Assembly: GCA_034927815.1 (NCBI GenBank)
Contig: JAYFPK010000009.1
Span: 62,001 to 126,000 of the forward strand
Direction of reading: 5' to 3'
Length of the DNA: 64,000 nt
DNA from: Limiplasma sp034927815
GTDB lineage: Bacteria > Bacillota > Clostridia > Christensenellales > Aristaeellaceae
Of this stretch, positions 58,216 to 64,000 are shown one piece after another. The stretch's first letter is position 1; each line of letters opens with the position of its first letter. Under the pieces are notes generated by a model. It ran no database searches. It was not told the origin of the DNA and saw nothing but the letters and a program-made list of their open reading frames with translations. The position numbers and the translations under genes were made by a program.

Positions 58216-59553
58216 ATGAAGTGCGGGCTGAAAATCACCTGCTGGAACGGATCGAAAGCTGAAACGGTCACGTCCAGGGTGCAATCCATCCCGGACAACG
58301 GACAGGAAAACGATGCGGTGAACCTGCATCCGGATTTTACCTACCAGACCTTCGGGGGCTTCGGCGGCGCGCTGACGGAAGCGGCCGCCCTGACCTACGC
58401 CCAGATGCCCGCGCCTTTGCAAAAGGAGCTGCTGGAGGCTTACTACGGCAAGGAGGGCCTTGGGTATACCCTGGCCCGGATGTCCGTGGATAGCTGCGAT
58501 TTTGGCCTGGGGAACTACTCCGCCATGACGGAGGACGGGGACGTATGGGGCAGCGGCTTCTCCCTTGCCCGGGATGAGAAGGCGGTCCTGCCCCTATATC
58601 AGGATGCCAGCGAAACCCTGGGTCGCCCCCTGGAAGGGATGCTCTCCCCCTGGAGCCCGCCCGCCTTTATGAAAACCAATGGCGGGAAGAACCACGGGGG
58701 CAAGCTGAAGCCGGAGTATTATGAAAAATGGGCCCAATACCTGTGCCGCTACCTCAAGGAATACCGGGAGAGAGGAGTGGATGTGAAGCGCCTGAGCGTG
58801 CAAAACGAGCCCGCCGCCACCCAGACCTGGGATTCCTGCCTGTACGACTCCCAGGAGGAAAAGCGGTTTTTGAGGGACTTTCTCCATCCGGCGCTGCGGC
58901 GGCACGGTCTGGAGGGTGTGGAGCTCTACATCTGGGACCACAACAAGGAGCGGGCCCTGGAGCGTACGCTGGCGGTGCTGGACAAGGATACCGCGCCCCT
59001 GGTGGCCGGGGTGGCGCTGCATTGGTATTCCGGCGACCATTTTGACGCCCTGCGGATGATCCGGGAGCGCTACCCCCATTTGAAGCTGCTCTTTAGCGAG
59101 GCTTGCATCGAATACAGCCGGCAGGAGGCCGGGGAACATCTGGCCAATGCCCGCCGCTATGCCCATAACCTGATCGGGGATTTGAACGAGGGCGTCCAGT
59201 TCTTCCACGACTGGAACATCCTCCTGGACGAAACCGGCGGGCCCAACCACGCGGGCAATTTCTGCGACGCGCCCATCCACTATGACCGGGAGAAGCGTAC
59301 CTTGGAGAAGCGGCTCTCCTACGAGTACCTGGGGCATTTTACCAGGGCCATCGTCCCCGGCAGCGTGCGCATTGGAAGCAGCAAGTTTTCCCCGGATGTG
59401 GAGGCGACGGCCTTCCGGCGGCTGGACGGCACAATCGCGGCGGTTCTGCTGAACCGCACCGCCCGGGGGCTGAACCTCTGGTTGCGCGTCCAAGGGGAGC
59501 TGATTCCCCTCCAGCTGCCGGGGGATTCCATTGCCACCGCGATCCTGGAATGA
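58216..59553 (+). CDS. Glycoside hydrolase family 30 protein
   Basis: A 445-residue retaining glycosidase of the GH30 (glucosylceramidase-like) family, a TIM barrel with a fused side beta-domain. FGGFGGALTEAAA (about 46-58), acid/base Glu198 in SVQNEPA, and nucleophile Glu295 in FSEACIEY are in place. There is no signal peptide, so it should act in the cytosol on imported oligosaccharides or glycosides. The aglycone and sugar (glucose, xylose or fucose types occur in GH30) cannot be assigned. GAGGAGGAAACCGGC precedes the ATG. Confidence 0.92.
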   Translation: MKCGLKITCWNGSKAETVTSRVQSIPDNGQENDAVNLHPDFTYQTFGGFGGALTEAAALTYAQMPAPLQKELLEAYYGKEGLGYTLARMSVDSCDFGLGNYSAMTEDGDVWGSGFSLARDEKAVLPLYQDASETLGRPLEGMLSPWSPPAFMKTNGGKNHGGKLKPEYYEKWAQYLCRYLKEYRERGVDVKRLSVQNEPAATQTWDSCLYDSQEEKRFLRDFLHPALRRHGLEGVELYIWDHNKERALERTLAVLDKDTAPLVAGVALHWYSGDHFDALRMIRERYPHLKLLFSEACIEYSRQEAGEHLANARRYAHNLIGDLNEGVQFFHDWNILLDETGGPNHAGNFCDAPIHYDREKRTLEKRLSYEYLGHFTRAIVPGSVRIGSSKFSPDVEATAFRRLDGTIAAVLLNRTARGLNLWLRVQGELIPLQLPGDSIATAILE

Positions 59554-59647
59554 TCCCGGCTGGCCCGGCAGGGCGCGGGCGTGGGAAAGGCTTTCCTGTG
59601 GCTTGTTCTGGATAGGCCCCCTCCGCTCCATTCTCAGAAAAGGACAC

Positions 59648-59708
59648 CTCAAAAAGCCCTCCGTTTCCTTGCCGCAGGGGCGGCCTGGAGACGGAGGGCC
59701 TTTTTGAG
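59648..59708. terminator. Bidirectional terminator between GH30 and the FGGY kinase gene
   Basis: CTCAAAAAGCCCTCCGT (59648-59664) pairs with ACGGAGGGCCTTTTTGAG (59691-59708, one bulged C); the loop has its own GC-rich pairing. T-runs inside the stem serve both directions. Confidence 0.85.
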
Positions 59709-59785
59709 CCCTTAGGGCCGGGATGAGAACGGGGTTCCCCTGGGGAAGGGGTCGGGCGAAGGAAAGGAACGCGCCTTGCCCCGTC

Positions 59786-61300
59786 CTATTTTTCGTGCAT
59801 GATGTGCCGGGTGGCGGTATACAGCTCCCCATACTTCCGGGCCAGGGGGCGGTAGGCGGCGTGGTTGTCCATGTCCGGCGCGGCGCTGCCCTTGATGCGC
59901 ACCAGGCGGCCCAGCGCCTCCAAGTCGGCGTAATGGCCCACGGCCAGGGCCGCCAGCATGGCGTCCCCATAGGCGGCTCCGGTTTCAACCTGGGGATATT
60001 GCTGGGTCTGGCCGCAGATGTCGGAGACGGCTTTCAGCCACACAGCGTTCTTCACGCCGCCCCCCACGGCCATGATCTTGCGGGTTTCCATGCCCAGTTC
60101 CCGGAAGATTTCAAAGTGCTGGTTGATGCCGTAGCCCACGCCCTCCAAAATGGCCTTATAGATATGGCCCCGGGTATGGAGCAGGTTCAGGCCATAGATC
60201 ATGCCCTTGGCCTGAGGGTCGTTTAGGGGGGTGCGCTCGCCGCTGAAATAGGGGAGCACCACCAGCCCGTCGCTTCCGGCGGGGATGCCCTCGGCCAGGG
60301 CCGTCATGGCGGCGTAGGGGTTCGTGCCCTCCTGCCGGGCTTTTTCCAAAATGTCCAGGGCGAAGTTGTCCCGGAACCAGCGGGTCAAGGTGCCGGAGCA
60401 GCTCATGCCCGCGGCCACGGAATAGGTGCCCTTGAACATGTAGGGGCCCGCCCACAGGCGCTTGTCCTTGATGAGCTTTTCCACCACATGGATGATGAAG
60501 ATGGAGGACCCGTACATGATCATCATGTCGCCGGGGCTCATGACCCCTGCGGACAGCGCCTCGGCGGAGGCGTCGGCGGTGCCGGTGGTGACCCGGGTGC
60601 CCACGGCCAGGCCGGTCTCTTGGGAGGCCTGGGCATGCACCGTGCCGGCTATCTCGTCGGTCCAGAGGCAATCCGCCAGCTGATCCCGGCGGCAGATGCC
60701 CCGCAAATCCTCCTCCCAGTCCTCCTTTTCCACGTTGTACAGGGGGACCCAGGTGGCGGCGGTATAGCGGTCGATGGGGAAGGCGCCGGTGAGCTTGGCT
60801 ACCAGGTAGGTGCTGCTGGTGACGAACTTGGCGGCCCGGGCATAGACCTCGGGCTCGTTGTTCTTGATCCACAGCACCTTGGCCCCGGCGGACTGGGTGG
60901 TAAGGGGCGTGCCATAGCGCTCCAGCACCTGTTCCTCCCCGATTTCCCCATTGAGGAATTCGATCTCCCGGGCGGCGCGCACATCGATGCCGTAGAGGAT
61001 GGCCTTGCGCAGCGGGCGCAGGTTTTCATCCACAGGCAGGCAGCAGGGGGCGATGCCGCTGACCCCCAAGGAAACGATTTCCCGTGGGTCCACCTTGCTC
61101 TCGGCGATCAGGCTGCGGGAGAGCTCGCACAGGTCATGCCACCAGGTTCCCTCGGCGTCATGCTCGGCATAGCCGGGCTGGGGGGACTCCATCTGGTGGG
61201 GACAGGCGCGGTAGGCGATGATAGCGCCCTGGGCGTCGGTCAGCACGCCCTTGCTCTCGAAGGTTCCGATGTCGATTCCCATGAAATACGGCTTGCTCAT
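59786..61300 (-). CDS. FGGY-family carbohydrate kinase (xylulokinase-like)
   Basis: A 504-residue sugar kinase. The N-terminal phosphate loop is FMGIDIGTFESKGVL, followed by WWHDLCELSRSLI, the substrate-binding GVSGIAPCCLPVDEN region, and the C-terminal FGGY domain with FSGERTPLNDPQAKG and MAVGGGVKNAVWLKA (adenosine motif). The substrate may be xylulose, ribulose, erythritol-type polyol or a related keto-sugar. ATG at 61300 follows AGGTGATGTC. It shares a minus-strand run with the M42, HAD and foldase genes. Confidence 0.9.
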   Translation of the reverse strand: MSKPYFMGIDIGTFESKGVLTDAQGAIIAYRACPHQMESPQPGYAEHDAEGTWWHDLCELSRSLIAESKVDPREIVSLGVSGIAPCCLPVDENLRPLRKAILYGIDVRAAREIEFLNGEIGEEQVLERYGTPLTTQSAGAKVLWIKNNEPEVYARAAKFVTSSTYLVAKLTGAFPIDRYTAATWVPLYNVEKEDWEEDLRGICRRDQLADCLWTDEIAGTVHAQASQETGLAVGTRVTTGTADASAEALSAGVMSPGDMMIMYGSSIFIIHVVEKLIKDKRLWAGPYMFKGTYSVAAGMSCSGTLTRWFRDNFALDILEKARQEGTNPYAAMTALAEGIPAGSDGLVVLPYFSGERTPLNDPQAKGMIYGLNLLHTRGHIYKAILEGVGYGINQHFEIFRELGMETRKIMAVGGGVKNAVWLKAVSDICGQTQQYPQVETGAAYGDAMLAALAVGHYADLEALGRLVRIKGSAAPDMDNHAAYRPLARKYGELYTATRHIMHEK

Positions 61301-61336
61301 GACATCACCTCGCCACACAAATAGGGGAAGGGGTTT

Positions 61337-62428
61337 TTAATAGCGGTTCACCGGAAGGTTCTCATCCACGGCCCGGGCCATGGCGGAAACCAGGCTGGAC
61401 AGGGTCTCCAGGTCCTTCACATCGCAGACCTCGATGGGGGTATGGGTATACCGGGCCGGGAAGCCCATCTCCAGGCACGCCACCCCGTCTTGCTCCAATT
61501 GGAGGTACGCGGCGTCCGTGACAATGCCCAGGGAAGCGAAGCGCTGGAGGGGAAGGCCGTTCTCCGCCGCGCACCGCTTGCAGAGCTGAAACAGCGGCGC
61601 GTGGGGCAATGTGCCGTTCAGGGTGCCCCGGCCATGGAAGCTGTACAGCTGTACGCAAGCGCCCTGGCCCAACCGGTCCTCATAGTGGTTTCGCAGGTCG
61701 TGGGTGTCCCCGGCCAGGGTCACGTCCAGCATGATGGCAAAGTCCGGTTTCACGGTGCGGGCCGCCATCATCGCGCCCCGCAGGTTAAACTCCTCCCATA
61801 CGGTGCCTACGATGTAGGTATCGCAGGCGGGGCGGCGCTCATGAAGCTGCTGGGCGATGGAGACCAGCGCGGCGCAGGCCCCCCGGTTGTCCACGGCGGT
61901 GCCGCTGATGCGGGTGTCCAGCAAGGTTTCAAAGGAGGGCTGGTAGATGGCCGGGCAGCCCACTTCAATGCCCAGGGTGCGAACCTGCTCGGCGCTGCCC
62001 GCGCCGATGTCGATGAACAGCGAGGTCACCAGGTCCACCTTGTACTTCTCCTCAGGGGGCGTGGCGTGATGGGCCTTGGGGCCGAACACGCCCTTGTGCC
62101 ATTGCCCGTCCTCGGAGCGGATCAGTAGCCGCAGCCCAGGCAGCACCTTTTCCGGAATACCGCCCAGGCGGTCCACCTGAATATAGCCGTCCGGCTCAAT
62201 GCGGCGCACGATAAAGCCCAGCTGGTCCATGTGCCCGAACACCATCAGCCTGGGCAGCTCCTGGCCCCGGGTGCCCGCGATGCGGCCGATGACGTTGCCT
62301 ACGTGGTCCAGGCGCACCTCGTCGCACAGGGGGGTCAGCAGGCCCATCATTTTGTAGGCCATCTCGCTTTCATAGCCGCTGGGGGCGGGGGTGAGCATAA
62401 AATCCCGCAAGGTATTCATGAGATCCAT
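61337..62428 (-). CDS. M42 family metallopeptidase (glutamyl aminopeptidase/endoglucanase M-like)
   Basis: A 363-residue di-zinc aminopeptidase, usually a large tetrahedral particle that trims peptides in the cytosol. Metal and catalytic residues visible: His66 and Asp68 (FGHMDQLG), Asp180 (TAVDNRG), Glu212-Glu213 (VWEEFN), Asp235 (LDVTLAGD), and the late His in RYTHTPIE. ATG at 62428 follows an AGGAGGATTTTT site. It is 36 bp upstream of the kinase gene in the same direction. Confidence 0.92.
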   Translation of the reverse strand: MDLMNTLRDFMLTPAPSGYESEMAYKMMGLLTPLCDEVRLDHVGNVIGRIAGTRGQELPRLMVFGHMDQLGFIVRRIEPDGYIQVDRLGGIPEKVLPGLRLLIRSEDGQWHKGVFGPKAHHATPPEEKYKVDLVTSLFIDIGAGSAEQVRTLGIEVGCPAIYQPSFETLLDTRISGTAVDNRGACAALVSIAQQLHERRPACDTYIVGTVWEEFNLRGAMMAARTVKPDFAIMLDVTLAGDTHDLRNHYEDRLGQGACVQLYSFHGRGTLNGTLPHAPLFQLCKRCAAENGLPLQRFASLGIVTDAAYLQLEQDGVACLEMGFPARYTHTPIEVCDVKDLETLSSLVSAMARAVDENLPVNRY

Positions 62429-62475
62429 AAAAATCCTCCTATCCAGCCCGCCGCCCCTTCAGGGGAGTGGGCGCG

Positions 62476-63192
62476 TCATATGGTCCGGGCTTCCGGGGAC
62501 GGGCAAGGGGCCAACAGCCTCCGGACGGCCCGCAGCATTTGGGAAGGGGTTTCCACCACGGCGTCCGCGCCGTTCACCTCGTGGGGGAAGGCCGCGTTGC
62601 GGATGCCCACCACAGGCACCCCGGCCTCCCGGGCGCAAAGCACGTCCTCCAGCCGGTCTCCTACGAAGACCACCCGTTGAGCTTCCAGCCTCCGCCGCAG
62701 CTCGGGGATGGCGGAGGCCTTGGTGTAACCCTCTTGCCAGGGCCACACCGCGTCCAGCAGCGGCGTCAGCTCCAGGGCGTCCAGCATCAGGGAAAGATAG
62801 CTCCGGGTGCCGTTGCTGCACACCGCCAGCCGTGCCTGGGGCCGGAGCGCCGCAAGCATGTCCTTCACCGCCGGGTCCGGGCGCACAAATTGGCGGATGT
62901 AGTCCGGCACCCGCTGGGACACCAGTTGGGTGAACAGGGCGGTTTCCCCGGGATCACCGCCCCCCAGCATCAGGCGGGCGATGTCCGGGAAGGTCATGCC
63001 CACGCTGCGCTCCAGCATTTCCCGGGTGGGGAGAGGCTTGCCCATGTCCCTGAGCGCCTGCTCAAAGCACCAGCCGTTGAGCCGGGCTGTGCCAAAGAAC
63101 AGCGTGCCGTCAAAATCAAACAGCACCGCGCTCCCGGCGGGACGAGGACGGGCATGGGAGCCGCTCCCTTGGCTTTTGCCGTTCTCGCTCAC
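62476..63192 (-). CDS. HAD-superfamily hydrolase (phosphatase)
   Basis: A 238-residue HAD phosphatase of the PGMB/Gph type. Motif I VLFDFDGTLFFG lies near 23-34; motif II is LAVCSNGTRSYL; motif III and IV are combined in VVFVGDRLEDVLCAREAG. A helical cap sits between I and II. Typical substrates are phosphoglycolate, sugar phosphates or pyrophosphate. The start is GTG at 63192 with GGGAGGCGGGGGCAC upstream; it overlaps the previous gene by GTGA, so the two are coupled. The frame continuing to 63360 is a shadow of that gene. Confidence 0.85.
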   Translation of the reverse strand: MSENGKSQGSGSHARPRPAGSAVLFDFDGTLFFGTARLNGWCFEQALRDMGKPLPTREMLERSVGMTFPDIARLMLGGGDPGETALFTQLVSQRVPDYIRQFVRPDPAVKDMLAALRPQARLAVCSNGTRSYLSLMLDALELTPLLDAVWPWQEGYTKASAIPELRRRLEAQRVVFVGDRLEDVLCAREAGVPVVGIRNAAFPHEVNGADAVVETPSQMLRAVRRLLAPCPSPEARTI

Positions 63193-63566
63193 CGTGCCCC
63201 CGCCTCCCTTACCGCCGCCAGCACCGGGAGCATCACCTCCGGGTCGTCGGCCTTCTCCAGGTCGATCTCCCCGGCCTTGGCCCTCTCCAGCAGCAAGCCG
63301 CCATAGCGCACAAGGAGGGATTTCGCCGTTTCCTCCCCCTCCCCCTTCCAGCGGTAGCACAGGATTTTCACCAAGGTCACCAGGTCGCCATTGGCTTGGC
63401 TTTCCTCAAAGGCGGCTTGGGCCCCGGGCAGGTCCGCCGCCGAATAGTCGCCAATATCAAACGGTTCCTGGTTTTGGCGCATATGGGCCGCCAGCAGAGA
63501 GCCCACCGCCAGCAGCACCAGCATCACCGCAAAGGACGCGCCCATTCGGGCCTGAATGGTTTTCAT
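63189..63566 (-). CDS. Small membrane-anchored protein of unknown function
   Basis: A 125-residue protein I do not recognise. One N-terminal helix (about 9-28, FAVMLVLLAVGSLLAAHM) is followed by an acidic, helical outer domain (GDYSAADLPGAQAAFEESQ, ETAKSLLVRYGGLLLERAKAGE). ATG at 63566 follows GGAGGAACC. It overlaps the foldase gene upstream (ATGA) and the HAD gene downstream (GTGA). The tight coupling with a parvulin-like foldase suggests a role at the outer face of the membrane. Confidence 0.7.
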   Translation of the reverse strand: MKTIQARMGASFAVMLVLLAVGSLLAAHMRQNQEPFDIGDYSAADLPGAQAAFEESQANGDLVTLVKILCYRWKGEGEETAKSLLVRYGGLLLERAKAGEIDLEKADDPEVMLPVLAAVREAGAR

Positions 63567-64000
63567 GGTTCCTCCAGAAGGAGCCGCACTTCGGCCCCGG
63601 CCACCACCTCGGCTTTGCGCTGGGCCAGGTAGGCCTCCCGCCGCCGGGCCAGAAGCTGGGAGGCCAGCGCTTCTTGCACCTGCTCCAGGGGCACCTGCTG
63701 GCAGGCCTCCAAATCCCCCGCGTAGCGGAGGATGGCGTAGCCGTTGGGGATCACATAGGCCGTGCTGATCTCGCCCACCTGGGTGAAGGCGTCGGCCCGG
63801 CTGTAATAGGACTTCCCAAAGCGGGTGGAGGAAGGATGGAAGTAGTTGACCTTGCCGGAGGAGCCGGGCTCCCACTCCTCCAGCACGTCGTCAAAGGCGC
63901 GGCTGCCCGCAAGCAGCGCCTCATAGACGGTTTCCACCTTCGCCGCCAGCTGAAGGTACTGGTCCTTCTCCATGGCCTCGGCATCCGCCGGGCTCACGGC
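63563..64000 (-). CDS. C-terminal part of a parvulin-like (PpiC/SurA-type) peptidyl-prolyl isomerase, cut by the window edge
   Basis: About 145 residues are visible, and the gene continues beyond base 64000. The segment KVNYFHPSSTRFGKSYYSRADAF, then VGEISTAYVIPNGYAILRY, has the layout of a rotamase domain ending, with a helical tail (SQLLARRREAYLAQRKAEV) as in PrsA/SurA-like foldases. Identification is tentative because the N-terminus is missing; an in-frame ATG at 63997 is probably internal. Confidence 0.55.
   Translation of the reverse strand, partial: AVSPADAEAMEKDQYLQLAAKVETVYEALLAGSRAFDDVLEEWEPGSSGKVNYFHPSSTRFGKSYYSRADAFTQVGEISTAYVIPNGYAILRYAGDLEACQQVPLEQVQEALASQLLARRREAYLAQRKAEVVAGAEVRLLLEEP

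Noticed and set aside
1..64000. tRNA genes, rRNA, CRISPR arrays, insertion sequences, prophage genes
   Set aside because: I looked in the intergenic gaps for tRNA T-loops, regularly spaced repeats and transposase or phage motifs, and found none.

Overview
This is a GC-rich (roughly 60% by eye) chromosomal segment from an anaerobic, spore-forming Clostridia-type Firmicute. The evidence is the complete spoIIIA operon, CIRCE/HrcA heat-shock control, strong AGGAGG-type ribosome sites with many TTG and GTG starts, the maf-mreBCD-mrdA-minD-rodA shape cluster, and the dnaJ-prmA-rsmE-mtaB-HIT-rpsU order. A Christensenellales-like gut lineage would fit, but that is inference. I found no rRNA, tRNA, CRISPR array, insertion sequence or phage gene.

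Layout. 0.6-4.7 kb: rsfS and a fused nadD-yqeK, a membrane protein with an Mrr-like central domain, and a cysteine-desulfurase-like enzyme divergent from a DUF3343 Se/S-carrier-like protein. 4.9-11.8 kb: a carbohydrate or sugar-acid operon with ROK regulator, TIM-barrel isomerase, ABC binding protein, two permeases, HpcH/HpaI aldolase and VOC protein, but no ATPase subunit. 11.9-14.1 kb: rpmB and lepA on the minus strand. 14.2-19.8 kb: an L,D-transpeptidase followed by spoIIIAA-AH, with a candidate sigma-E promoter at the front. 19.8-30.4 kb: a DUF1622 membrane protein, hemW, CIRCE-hrcA-grpE-dnaK-dnaJ, prmA, rsmE, mtaB, a HIT protein and rpsU.

30.7-36.2 kb: a TRM11-like methyltransferase, a Rho homologue, a VOC protein that probably starts at CTG, and pckA. 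36.3-38.9 kb: rsmA and dnaX on the minus strand. 39-47.3 kb: a MATE exporter, trmK-nif3-zinc ribbon protein, pyrimidine-nucleoside phosphorylase, a DUF5058 membrane pair and an M20 peptidase. 47.3-56.3 kb (minus): a YwaF-like membrane protein and the rod-shape operon. 56.5-64 kb: a UDP-galactopyranose-mutase-like flavoprotein and a GH30 glycosidase, then on the minus strand an FGGY kinase, M42 peptidase, HAD phosphatase, a small membrane-anchored protein and a truncated parvulin-like foldase.

The most striking observation is the Rho homologue. Its RNA-binding domain and fold are well conserved, but the ATPase site is altered at every position I could align: the P-loop GKT reads GRI, the catalytic Glu-Arg after Walker B is Ala-Ala, and the two trans-acting arginines are Pro and Lys. 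It also carries a long Tyr/Arg/Gln/Pro-rich disordered segment. This suggests an ATPase-dead Rho paralogue with a non-canonical role. Other leads are a minimal SpoIIIAG without the usual insertion, the uncharacterised DUF5058 pair, and the membrane-embedded Mrr-like protein.
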